NCBI RefSeq assembly: GCF_023380225.1
Contig: NZ_CP093362.1
Coordinates: 744,001-808,000, forward strand
Length of the DNA: 64,000 bases
Direction: 5' to 3'
DNA from: Apilactobacillus apisilvae
GTDB lineage: Bacteria > Bacillota > Bacilli > Lactobacillales > Lactobacillaceae
Both the position numbers and the translations under genes were made by a program. Under the pieces are notes generated by a model. The model searched no databases. It saw only the letters and a program-made list of their open reading frames with translations, and was not told the origin of the DNA. This document shows, piece by piece, positions 36,787-44,667 of this stretch. Positions within the stretch are counted from its first letter, which is position 1; each line of letters begins with the position of its first letter.

Positions 36787-36795
36787 TGATACAAT
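36787..36795 (+). promoter_or_regulatory. Extended -10 promoter of the MFS gene
   Basis: TGATACAAT is an extended -10. Its expected start point (~36802) coincides with the upstream ATG at 36801, which argues for the TTG start at 36828. Confidence 0.6.
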
Positions 36796-36827
36796 ATGAA
36801 ATGAATATTATGAAGGAAGTGAAGAAA

Positions 36828-38234
36828 TTGAAACACAAACAGATGCTTATCATTCTATCAGTCGCCATTGTTTCATTTTTAGGAACTGTTGATATGAGTA
36901 TTGTAAATACAGCTTTACCGCAAATTTCCAAAGATTTAAATGTTCCAATGAATCAAGCTGAATGGATATCTTCCGCATACCTAGTGCTAATATGTATGTC
37001 GTTAATTCTTTTTGGCAAACTAGGTGATCAACTTAGTAAATCAAGGATTTTTCAACTCGGAACTTTAGTTTTTACTATCAGTTCTTTAATTTGTGGAATT
37101 AGCACTAATTTAGTTGTTTTATTAATTGCACGTTGTCTGCAAGGATTAGGCGCTTCAATGACAATGGCAACTAACTTAGGAATCATTACTGAGTCCGTTC
37201 CATTTAGTTCACGTGGAAAAGCACTTGGAATAAATACTACCATTGGTCAATTGGGATATATCGCTGGACCAGCCGTTGCAGGAATTATTCTATCAATTGC
37301 TAGTTGGAATTGGATCTTTTTGTTTAACGTACCTATCGGAATTGCCGCATTTATCTTTGGTGAATTTGTTTATAATAAAACAAGTAAAAATGAACCTAAG
37401 CCAAAATTAAATATTGATTATTTTGGCTTTATTACTTTAGCAATTTCAATTGGATTATTCTTTGTTGCCATCTTCACTGGACAAGAAATTGGTTTTAGTA
37501 ACATTGGTGTCATTGCTGCATTTATTATCACTGCTATCTTAGTTGCCACATTTATTCGAATTGAATTAAAGGTCAAAGAACCGATTTTAGATTTATCATT
37601 ATTCAAAAATCCTGGTTTTACAATCAGTATTATTGCTTTAATGTTTATGTATATTATTATTTATTTCAACAATGTTTTATTGCCATTTTATATTCAAGAT
37701 AATCTAAAATTTTCACCTTCACAAACTGGTTTTATTATGAGTGTTTTACCAGTTGTAAATGTATTTACTGCATATTTAGGTGGTGTTTTATGTGATAAAT
37801 ATGGTGCTGTTAAAATGTCATTTAGAGCATCCATTATTTTCGTAATTGCTGAAATCATTTTTGCAGTCGTTCAACCTACTTGGCCATTAGCAATCCTATT
37901 ATTTGGTTTTATGGTTTTTGCTACTGCGAATGGATTGTTCCAAAATAATCCAATGGTAATGGAAAATGCACGCAAGGATCAACAAGGTGTGGCTGGTTCA
38001 GTCTTAGCTTTAAGTCGTAACATTGGTTTCACAGTAGGGTTATCGTTATCAACTTCATTGCTATATACTGGAATGAGTATGAAAGCTAATCGATCAATCA
38101 CTACTTATCCATTTGGACATGATGCATGGTTCTTATTCGGAATGCATTTCACATACTGGATAGCAGCTGCAATTATGATCGCAGTAATGTTAATGTTGAT
38201 GTGGTTAATGCATCATCGTAAAAAAGCAAAATAA
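36828..38234 (+). CDS. MFS drug-type exporter, DHA2 family
   Basis: Proton-driven exporter of 468 residues with about 14 membrane segments. VDMSIVNTALPQISKDLNVP near the start is the DHA2 signature, and ARCLQGLGASMTMATNLGII and FGKLGDQLSKSRIFQLG give motifs C-like and A-like. TTG 36828 is chosen because AAGGAAGTG lies just before it, and because ATG 36801 would coincide with the transcription start predicted from the -10 box. No regulator is adjacent. It is the second of three DHA2-type pumps in the window. Confidence 0.88.
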   Translation: MKHKQMLIILSVAIVSFLGTVDMSIVNTALPQISKDLNVPMNQAEWISSAYLVLICMSLILFGKLGDQLSKSRIFQLGTLVFTISSLICGISTNLVVLLIARCLQGLGASMTMATNLGIITESVPFSSRGKALGINTTIGQLGYIAGPAVAGIILSIASWNWIFLFNVPIGIAAFIFGEFVYNKTSKNEPKPKLNIDYFGFITLAISIGLFFVAIFTGQEIGFSNIGVIAAFIITAILVATFIRIELKVKEPILDLSLFKNPGFTISIIALMFMYIIIYFNNVLLPFYIQDNLKFSPSQTGFIMSVLPVVNVFTAYLGGVLCDKYGAVKMSFRASIIFVIAEIIFAVVQPTWPLAILLFGFMVFATANGLFQNNPMVMENARKDQQGVAGSVLALSRNIGFTVGLSLSTSLLYTGMSMKANRSITTYPFGHDAWFLFGMHFTYWIAAAIMIAVMLMLMWLMHHRKKAK

Positions 38235-38235
38235 A

Positions 38236-38275
38236 AAATAGCGTATCGAATAAATTTTCGATACGCTATTTTTAT
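38236..38275. terminator. Bidirectional terminator
   Basis: AAAATAGCGTATCGAA pairs with TTCGATACGCTATTTT; shared by the MFS gene and convergent ppcA. Confidence 0.9.
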
Positions 38276-38283
38276 AAACTTTA

Positions 38284-39795
38284 TTAACCTAAGAAATGTC
38301 TTAACTTAGCCATTTTTTCAATTAAAATATCACGAACTTCTTTATCATTAATTCTTACTAAATCGTTAGCTAACTTAGCATGTTCCACTTCATCATCATT
38401 AGTTGGGCCAGCGACAATTCCAAAGACATCTTGAATTGCTTCAACATCTTCTTTAACGCCTTTCCAATTGTCATTTTGTTGAATTAATGATTCTAATGCA
38501 TCTGCACTAAAGTATCTTAAGACATGTTCAAAATCTTTCTTAATATTTGGATAATATTGCGTTAGTGTTTTAAATTCTTCTTTATCTAATTTTTTCAAGA
38601 CACGACCAGTTCCAAGCACTTCTGGTGGCACCCCAACTGAATACAATGATCCAGTAAAAGTAATTGCACGAGGCATCTTATATCCATCGACATCACGAGA
38701 ATAACCAATAATTCCAACGTGTTGGTGACGATCACGACGTTTTGGAAATGCATCAAACACTGATTGTAAATCATTAATTAATGGATCAAGTGTCTTATGA
38801 TATTCGGCTGCTGATTTATCAGCGACATCTAGTAAAGTTTTTTGATCTTCATCATTAATAATCTTAAATGCATTATGTTGTAAACCATCACGTAATTTAG
38901 CAACTGCTGGTTTAACAACTGAATCTAACGGAAAATCATATCTAAATGCTGATTGGATAGTTGCTGTCTTTAGACCGGGAAATTCTTCTAAATAACGATC
39001 AACCATCAATGGTGATAATCCACCTCTAAAAATTGTACTACCAGTCCCAGCAATTGGATAAATATCAATGCCAGATTCATTCGAAAATTCGCCTAATTTA
39101 GTTAAGGCTAATTTATTTCCAATAATACTATTTAAGAATCCATTAGATAATGCTGAATCTGAACCAGCCAAGAAGACACGCATATATTTTAAGTCTTCAC
39201 CAAAATTTTTCTTATATAATTCGACATATTTTTTCAAAATTTTAGGTGCATTATATTGAGCTTCAAAGCTTTCAAAAAGTGGAATCATACGTAATCGATC
39301 AGTATTTTTATGACCATTACCAAATTCCTTATCCTTGAAATGTGCTAAACTAGAGAATTTTTCTTCCATATTTAATAATTGGTCAGCAGTTCTAGCCATT
39401 GGTAAAATTGCTTCAAATAATGGACGATTTTTAAATTTTAAGTCATCTGCAAAATCTTCAGCCAAAAGAATGGTTGTCATAGCTTGCATTAAACTATAAC
39501 CCTTTTCTTCCCAAATATTAGGCAACCGGAAAGTTAAAAATTTGTCATTACCAAGTGGATGTTGTTTAAAATATTCATAATGTTCTGAATACAATCGATC
39601 AATCACAGATGAATCAGCATGTTTACCTTCCCAATCCCACATATATTCATCAGCATCTAAAACTGAATAGTTTTGATAGGCTTCGTTAATTTCATTAAAT
39701 GCTGAAACAAATGAATCGCCATCTTTCTTAAAAAACGGAACATTGGCATTGTCTGGATGTTGCGTCCCCATGATGTTTGGTATTCTTCTGTCCAT
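38284..39795 (-). CDS. ppcA: Phosphoenolpyruvate carboxylase, archaeal type
   Basis: Carboxylates phosphoenolpyruvate to oxaloacetate. The 503-residue length and the IPNIMGTQHPDNANVPFF start are those of the short archaeal-type PepcA family, also known from Leuconostoc and Oenococcus, and not of the ~900-residue bacterial enzyme. ARTADQLLNMEEKF, GSTIFRGGLSPLMVDRYLEE and SDSALSNGFLNSIIGNKLAL are further family blocks. ATG 39795 is preferred; the TTG at 39810 is part of the TTGGGGG ribosome binding site. It follows an aspartate-type aminotransferase gene by about 20 bases on the same strand, so the pair could make aspartate from PEP. Confidence 0.93.
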   Translation of the reverse strand: MDRRIPNIMGTQHPDNANVPFFKKDGDSFVSAFNEINEAYQNYSVLDADEYMWDWEGKHADSSVIDRLYSEHYEYFKQHPLGNDKFLTFRLPNIWEEKGYSLMQAMTTILLAEDFADDLKFKNRPLFEAILPMARTADQLLNMEEKFSSLAHFKDKEFGNGHKNTDRLRMIPLFESFEAQYNAPKILKKYVELYKKNFGEDLKYMRVFLAGSDSALSNGFLNSIIGNKLALTKLGEFSNESGIDIYPIAGTGSTIFRGGLSPLMVDRYLEEFPGLKTATIQSAFRYDFPLDSVVKPAVAKLRDGLQHNAFKIINDEDQKTLLDVADKSAAEYHKTLDPLINDLQSVFDAFPKRRDRHQHVGIIGYSRDVDGYKMPRAITFTGSLYSVGVPPEVLGTGRVLKKLDKEEFKTLTQYYPNIKKDFEHVLRYFSADALESLIQQNDNWKGVKEDVEAIQDVFGIVAGPTNDDEVEHAKLANDLVRINDKEVRDILIEKMAKLRHFLG

Positions 39796-39816
39796 TGTAT
39801 TTACCCCCAAGTAATA

Positions 39817-40989
39817 TTATAAATATTCTTTAATTCGTTTAACTGCTTCATCAATTACAGCATCTGAAGCAGCATAAGAAAATCTGATGTGACCTTCACC
39901 ACCAGGGCCAAATGCACTACCTGGAATAACCCCTACTTTAGCTTTTTTTGCTAATTCAAGCGCAAATGCTTCATCATCATTGCCAAATTCAGCTGGAATT
40001 TTAGCAAACATATAAAAGGCACCTTTTGGTTGAGGCATTTCAAAGCCCATATCAGTTAAACCTTTTTGCAAGGTATCACGACGTTTTTTATAAATCTTAG
40101 TCATTTCAACAGGATCTTCCATCCCATTTTTCAAAGCTTCTGCAGCAGCAACTTGAGCTGAATTAGTGGTTGCAGTGACTAAGAAAGCATGAACCATACT
40201 TAATTTTTTAATAACTTCACTAGGTCCACATACATAACCAACTCGATATCCAGTCATTGCATGTGATTTTGATAATCCACTAATGTAGATAGTTTGTTCA
40301 GGTAACATTGTTGCAATTGAATAATGTTCAACATCATAAGTAATATCACTGTAAATCTCATCTGATACAACGAATAAATTACGTTCTTTAATTACTTTAG
40401 CTAATTTTTCTAAATCATCTTTTGAGTATTCAACTCCAGTTGGATTCCCAGGATAATTCAAAAGAACCGCTTTAACTGCTGAGCCCTCATTATCTAATGC
40501 TTGGGATAATTTATCTGGACTTAGTACAAATCCATTATCAGAAGTATCTACTTTGACTGGAGTAGCACCTAACATTTGAATAATTGGAAAGTATAATGCA
40601 AATGTTGGAGTAGGAACAATAACTTTATCCCCAGGATTTAAAATGGTTTGAAAAGCTGCGTAAATAGCTTCAGTCGCCCCTACCGTTACAACAATTTCTG
40701 AATCAGAATCATAATTCAAATTATGTTTTTTATCTAAATAATTAGCAATTGCATCCCTTAATTCTTTTTTACCAATTTGATTTGCATAATGAGAATCATT
40801 ATTCATGATACTATCCACTCCAGCTTGCTTTACGTGTTCTGGAGTATTCAAATCAGGTTCTCCAATTGTTAATTTGATAATTCCATCAATATCAGAAATC
40901 TTTTTATCAAAACTTCTAATGCCTGATGGTGCTAATGAATCTAAACTTTTATTGTATACATCGGTCAATGATGAAGCTAATTTTGGCAT
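39817..40989 (-). CDS. Aminotransferase class I, probable aspartate aminotransferase
   Basis: PLP enzyme of 390 residues. ATG 40989 follows TTAGGAGG; the longer open frame to 41121 runs through a terminator-like hairpin and a promoter and is not coding. The pyridoxal lysine K241 is in SGLSKSHAMTGYR, with LLNYPGNPTGV before it and GGEGHIRFSYA after it. It aligns without gaps to the operon aminotransferase at 27809-28984. Being transcribed with PEP carboxylase, it is a good candidate for oxaloacetate-to-aspartate conversion that feeds lysC. Substrate choice is inferred from context. Confidence 0.9.
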   Translation of the reverse strand: MPKLASSLTDVYNKSLDSLAPSGIRSFDKKISDIDGIIKLTIGEPDLNTPEHVKQAGVDSIMNNDSHYANQIGKKELRDAIANYLDKKHNLNYDSDSEIVVTVGATEAIYAAFQTILNPGDKVIVPTPTFALYFPIIQMLGATPVKVDTSDNGFVLSPDKLSQALDNEGSAVKAVLLNYPGNPTGVEYSKDDLEKLAKVIKERNLFVVSDEIYSDITYDVEHYSIATMLPEQTIYISGLSKSHAMTGYRVGYVCGPSEVIKKLSMVHAFLVTATTNSAQVAAAEALKNGMEDPVEMTKIYKKRRDTLQKGLTDMGFEMPQPKGAFYMFAKIPAEFGNDDEAFALELAKKAKVGVIPGSAFGPGGEGHIRFSYAASDAVIDEAVKRIKEYL

Positions 40990-41010
40990 TACTTTTCCTC
41001 CTAAATTAAC

Positions 41011-41057
41011 AAAAAGAGGCCCCTTGGTTTTAATTAAAAAATCAAGAAGTCTCTTTT
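41011..41057 (-). terminator. Leader terminator (possible attenuator) before the aminotransferase
   Basis: Minus-strand arms AAAAGAGACTTCTTG and CAAGGGGCCTCTTTT pair over 15 positions (one mismatch, two G-U) around a ~16-base loop, followed by TTTTTG. It lies between a promoter (41090-41118) and the ribosome binding site of the aminotransferase, so it should control read-through. No known riboswitch or T-box core is visible in the ~94-base leader. Confidence 0.65.
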
Positions 41058-41089
41058 CAACGTTCAATTCACATTTTAATGTTAAGAAA

Positions 41090-41118
41090 ATCATAGTATA
41101 ACTAACTAATAAAATCAA
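41090..41118 (-). promoter_or_regulatory. Promoter of the aminotransferase-ppcA unit
   Basis: Minus-strand TTGATT and TATGAT with a 17-base spacer. The predicted start is near 41083, about 94 bases before the coding start. Confidence 0.65.
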
Positions 41119-41207
41119 CACTGTTTTATCATCGGATTATAATTAACATTTTATTTTACTGCTAAATTGTTATTTTAAAGGCATTTTAAAGATATAAACA
41201 ACTTTTA

Positions 41208-41242
41208 TTAGGATTGCCTAACTTTTTCATTAAATATACAAT
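41208..41242 (+). promoter_or_regulatory. DtxR/MntR-like palindrome overlapping a promoter
   Basis: TTAGG-ATTG-CCTAA (41208-41221) is a perfect 5-4-5 inverted repeat resembling manganese/iron repressor boxes of the DtxR/MntR type. The -35 TTGCCT (41214-41219) overlaps it, and TACAAT (41237-41242) follows after 17 bases. The arrangement suggests metal-controlled transcription of the VIT1 pair. No mntR gene is in the window. Confidence 0.5.
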
Positions 41243-41303
41243 AATAAATAGAAAAAGCTTTACATTTTGGTTTTTTAATAATAATATTGTAAATGTTATT
41301 AAT

Positions 41304-41318
41304 TAATAATCATTATAA
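41304..41318 (+). promoter_or_regulatory. PerR-box-like operator before the VIT1 genes
   Basis: TAATAATCATTATAA matches TTATAATNATTATAA at 13 of 14 defined positions. It lies 24 bases before the first VIT1 start, within a 24-base stretch (41303-41326) shared with the perR promoter. Confidence 0.65.
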
Positions 41319-41341
41319 ACTAGCAAGGTGATTAAGTATTT

Positions 41342-42031
41342 ATGAAAAGTAAACAGAGTTTAGCACAAAAAATAAATATTATTCGAGCAAGTGTGATGGG
41401 TGCTAATGATGGCATCTTATCAGTTGCTGGGATTGTTATTGGAGTTGCTGGTGCAACAACTAATACATTTGCTGTATTCATTTCTGGAATTGCCGGTATG
41501 ATTGCCGGTACTGTTTCCATGGCTATGGGTGAATATGTATCAGTTAACACTGAAAGTGATTCTCAGAAGAATGCAGTTATAAGCCAAAAACAGGCTCTAA
41601 AAAATAATTATAATGAAGAGTTTACTCTAGTTCGAGATAAATACATGCAGATTGGAATTTCCAAAGAATTAGCTACTAATGCAACCAATGAAATGATGAA
41701 AAAAGACGCATTAAAAACAACGGTTCGCGAAAAATATGGCTTTATAGTAAATGAATTTACCAGCCCCTATGCCGCTGCAATTGCTTCCATGATTTCTTTT
41801 CCGACTGGATCGATTCTACCCCTAGTAGCAATTTCTATTTTTCCATCTGGATTAAATATCATAGCCACTTTCATTGCTGTTGTGATTGCATTAGCAATTA
41901 CTGGATATATTGCTGCGGTATTAAGTAATGCAAATAAGTTAAAATCAGCAACCAGAAATATTATTTCGGGACTACTAACAATGATTGTGACATATTTAAT
42001 TGGTTTATTAGTCGGAATGATTGGCAAATAG
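41342..42031 (+). CDS. VIT1/CCC1-family metal transporter, first copy
   Basis: Membrane protein of 229 residues in the family of vacuolar iron/manganese transporters. The first helix carries the signature VMGANDGILSVAGIVIGVAG, and the second SGIAGMIAGTVSMAMGEYVS. A charged cytoplasmic metal-binding stretch (~80-130) follows with Glu-rich helices, and three further helices close the protein. Prokaryotic members move Fe2+ or Mn2+, usually out of the cytoplasm. GGTGATT precedes the ATG. The second copy follows 14 bases later. PerR-like and DtxR-like sites upstream fit metal homeostasis. Confidence 0.88.
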   Translation: MKSKQSLAQKINIIRASVMGANDGILSVAGIVIGVAGATTNTFAVFISGIAGMIAGTVSMAMGEYVSVNTESDSQKNAVISQKQALKNNYNEEFTLVRDKYMQIGISKELATNATNEMMKKDALKTTVREKYGFIVNEFTSPYAAAIASMISFPTGSILPLVAISIFPSGLNIIATFIAVVIALAITGYIAAVLSNANKLKSATRNIISGLLTMIVTYLIGLLVGMIGK

Positions 42032-42045
42032 GAGGAATTTAATTT

Positions 42046-42729
42046 ATGGCAAAAAAGCAAAATATGAACGAAAAGTTAAATACCCTTAGGGCTGGAGTGC
42101 TGGGTTCCAATGATGGTATTTTAACTGTTGTTGGTGTTTTATTTTCAGTTGCAGTTGCTACGCCTAATATTTTTACAATCTTCATTGCTGGGCTTTCTGA
42201 CTTACTAGCGTGTGCTTTTTCAATGGCTTCAGGAGAATATGCATCGGTTAGTTCACAACGTGACGCTGAAAACTCAGCAGTAAAAGTAGAAAGAAATTTA
42301 TTAAATACCAATATCAATAGTGAAATTGAATCAGTTAAAAATTATTATATGCAACGTGGGATTAGTGATGACACAGCAACACAAATCGCCAAAGAATTAA
42401 TTAATAAAAAACCATTGGAAACCGTTGTTAATACTAAATATGGTATTCAACTTGGTCATTATATGAATCCATGGAATGCAGCATTTTCGTCATTAATATC
42501 AGCTGCTTTAGGTGGTATTTTTCCACTCTTAGCAATGAGTTTAACAAGTGGTATTTATCGCTGGCCATATACGATTGCGGCAGTAATTGCTTCTGTAGCT
42601 TTAACTGGATTTTTAAGTGCTAAGTTAGGTAACGGATTAGTTAAAACTGCTGTTATCAGAAACATAATTATTGGTATTTTAACTATGATTATCCATTATT
42701 CGCTCGGTAAACTGATGAATCAGTTTTAA
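42046..42729 (+). CDS. VIT1/CCC1-family metal transporter, second copy
   Basis: Tandem paralogue of the preceding gene, 227 residues with the same layout: VLGSNDGILTVVGVLFSVAV in helix one, GLSDLLACAFSMASGEYAS in helix two, a charged middle (~85-130) and three C-terminal helices. GGAGGAA precedes the ATG. The two copies have diverged clearly, so they may differ in metal or form a heterodimer; members of the family work as dimers. Transcribed from the same promoter region, with no separate promoter visible in the 14-base gap. Confidence 0.88.
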   Translation: MAKKQNMNEKLNTLRAGVLGSNDGILTVVGVLFSVAVATPNIFTIFIAGLSDLLACAFSMASGEYASVSSQRDAENSAVKVERNLLNTNINSEIESVKNYYMQRGISDDTATQIAKELINKKPLETVVNTKYGIQLGHYMNPWNAAFSSLISAALGGIFPLLAMSLTSGIYRWPYTIAAVIASVALTGFLSAKLGNGLVKTAVIRNIIIGILTMIIHYSLGKLMNQF

Positions 42730-42814
42730 TTATTAAAAGATAAGATAACGTTGATTTTTAATTTGTCATCCCCTAAAATTAGTCTAACCGTTTATAACTT
42801 TAGGAGGATATTCT

Positions 42815-44074
42815 ATGGATAAAGTCGAAAAAATTAAAATTTTAAAAAATATGGTCAATATGCCAACTGTTGATGATAACGAAAATGACATTGCAACATA
42901 TTTACTAGATGTCTTCAAAAAACATGGAATTGATGGAAAACTAATCATGCAATACCATGGGCGCAGTAATTTAATTGTTGAAATTGGAAATGGTGACCAC
43001 CCTAAGCTTGGCTTAAGTGGTCATTTAGATACTGTCCATCAAGGTGATGAAAGAACCTGGTTATCTGATCCATTCAAGGCTGAAATTAAAAAAGGTCGCT
43101 TATATGGTCGTGGCGCTTCTGATATGAAATCTGGAATCGCTCAAATGGTTATCACTATGATTGAATTATATGAATCTTCCTCTAAAATAAACGGTACCAT
43201 TAGATTAATCGCCACTATTGGTGAAGAATTAAGTGCAGCTGGAGCTAAATATCTGACTGACAAAGGCTATGCTGATGATTTAGATGCTCTTATGATTGCT
43301 GAACCCAGTGGTGTTAATCTTCATCGACTAAGAAAATATGTAAATAGTGATGGCGTCACAATCGCTCCTGAAACACTAAAAGAATTACTCAAAAAATCAT
43401 TCTTGTCTGATGCCAATGAGCAACATTTCATTATTAGTGCTCATAAAGGATGGATGGCGTACCGAGTAACTGCTCACGGTAAGGCTGTCCACAGCTCTAT
43501 GCCAAGAATGGGAATTAATGCTATTGATACATTGATCCAATACTATTTAAAAGAAAAAGAATTTTATGCTAACTTAGTTGAATCTGATCCAGAATTAGGA
43601 AAAACTGTTTACTCCCCTGACATTTTCCGTGGTGGTAAACAAATTAATTCAGTCCCAGATTTGGCATATGAAATCGTAAAGGTTAGAACTATTCCACAAG
43701 TAGACAATGAAGATTTAACTCATCGTCTTCAATGCATGATTGATAAAATGAATACGGAACCAGGGATTGATTTAGAATTAACTGTTGAACATAGTGAAAT
43801 GCCCGTAAAAAGTGATGATCATACTGGTTTAATTGAAATTTTACAGCAAAATGCTAAAAATACTATGGATGAACCCATGCCATTACCCACAATTGGAGTA
43901 TCATTAGGTACTGATGCTTCAGAATTTAGACGTCGAAATGAAAAAATGGACGTTATTATTTTAGGACCAGGTAATACTACTTCACATGGCCCCAATGAAT
44001 ACGTAGACATGCCTAGTTATTTCAATATGATTGATTTACTAGAAAAATCTATATTAAATTTCATGAGTAAATAA
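42815..44074 (+). CDS. M20 metallopeptidase, ArgE/DapE-type deacylase
   Basis: Di-zinc amidohydrolase of 419 residues. Metal and catalytic blocks: LSGHLDTVHQGDE near residue 66 (His and Asp), LYGRGASDMKSGIAQM (bridging Asp), ATIGEELSAAGA (Glu-Glu) and GVSLGTDASEFR, with the last histidine in TTSHGPNEYV. AGGAGG precedes the ATG. Often annotated as succinyl-diaminopimelate desuccinylase, but the acetyl branch with its own deacetylase is encoded at 30.7 kb. A different acyl-amino-acid or dipeptide substrate is therefore more likely. Confidence 0.88.
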   Translation: MDKVEKIKILKNMVNMPTVDDNENDIATYLLDVFKKHGIDGKLIMQYHGRSNLIVEIGNGDHPKLGLSGHLDTVHQGDERTWLSDPFKAEIKKGRLYGRGASDMKSGIAQMVITMIELYESSSKINGTIRLIATIGEELSAAGAKYLTDKGYADDLDALMIAEPSGVNLHRLRKYVNSDGVTIAPETLKELLKKSFLSDANEQHFIISAHKGWMAYRVTAHGKAVHSSMPRMGINAIDTLIQYYLKEKEFYANLVESDPELGKTVYSPDIFRGGKQINSVPDLAYEIVKVRTIPQVDNEDLTHRLQCMIDKMNTEPGIDLELTVEHSEMPVKSDDHTGLIEILQQNAKNTMDEPMPLPTIGVSLGTDASEFRRRNEKMDVIILGPGNTTSHGPNEYVDMPSYFNMIDLLEKSILNFMSK

Positions 44075-44112
44075 AAAATGTTGCTAAGTTATTCACTTAG
44101 CAACATTTTTTA
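44073..44112. terminator. Bidirectional terminator
   Basis: AAAAATGTTGCTAAG pairs with CTTAGCAACATTTTT; shared by the M20 gene and the convergent 44113-44610 gene. Confidence 0.9.
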
Positions 44113-44610
44113 TTAAAGTAACGTAAAACCTTGTGCGTATAATAATTCAAATAATAATTCGAATACATCAACGGCTATGAAAACACCAATCATCATAAAA
44201 AACGTTAATTTATTAGATTGTTGCATTAATTTCAAACTATCTTTATCGTGATTCCAATTTTTCTTAATTAAATTAGAATTTTTCAATTCATTCATGATAA
44301 AAATTACTTCAATCACAATTAAAGCTAAAATCATCCAATTATTAGCAAGTTGTGCATAAAATATACTTAGTACAAAAATAGTAAAAATAATTGCCATTAA
44401 TCCATAACGAACATTCAAACCACTAACTTGTCTTTTCTGATTATCCATTCTTGCAATCAAAGTTTTATCATTCATAGAAGTCTTAATACTTTTTTCAACT
44501 TGATTATTAAGTTTACGAATTTTAGGTAAAACTTCTACTAAACCAAATAATACTGCCAAAGCTAAAACAACTAATAAGACAATATAAACAATTGTTCCCA
44601 CTGATATCAC
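44113..44610 (-). CDS. Four-helix membrane protein of unknown function
   Basis: Protein of 165 residues with about four hydrophobic helices (~6-28, ~70-85, ~92-108, ~135-160) and two charged cytoplasmic loops (PKIRKLNNQVEKSIKTSMND, KKNWNHDKDSLKLMQQSNK). I do not recognise the family. The start is GTG at 44610; a second in-frame GTG three codons on is also possible, and neither has a strong ribosome binding site. It stands between a terminator and the S9 peptidase gene on the same strand. Confidence 0.65.
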   Translation of the reverse strand: MISVGTIVYIVLLVVLALAVLFGLVEVLPKIRKLNNQVEKSIKTSMNDKTLIARMDNQKRQVSGLNVRYGLMAIIFTIFVLSIFYAQLANNWMILALIVIEVIFIMNELKNSNLIKKNWNHDKDSLKLMQQSNKLTFFMMIGVFIAVDVFELLFELLYAQGFTLL

Positions 44611-44667
44611 TTCACTTTCATATGTATATTACACTATTATTATCACACTATTAATGAAAATAAAAAA

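Noticed and set aside
40990..41121. 44-residue N-terminal extension of the aminotransferase
   Set aside because: It runs through the promoter and the leader hairpin; TTAGGAGG directly precedes ATG 40989, and the shorter form aligns with the paralogue.
42815..44074. dapE of a succinyl branch
   Set aside because: dapH and a dedicated deacetylase define the acetyl branch in the operon; no dapD-succinyl counterpart is visible.
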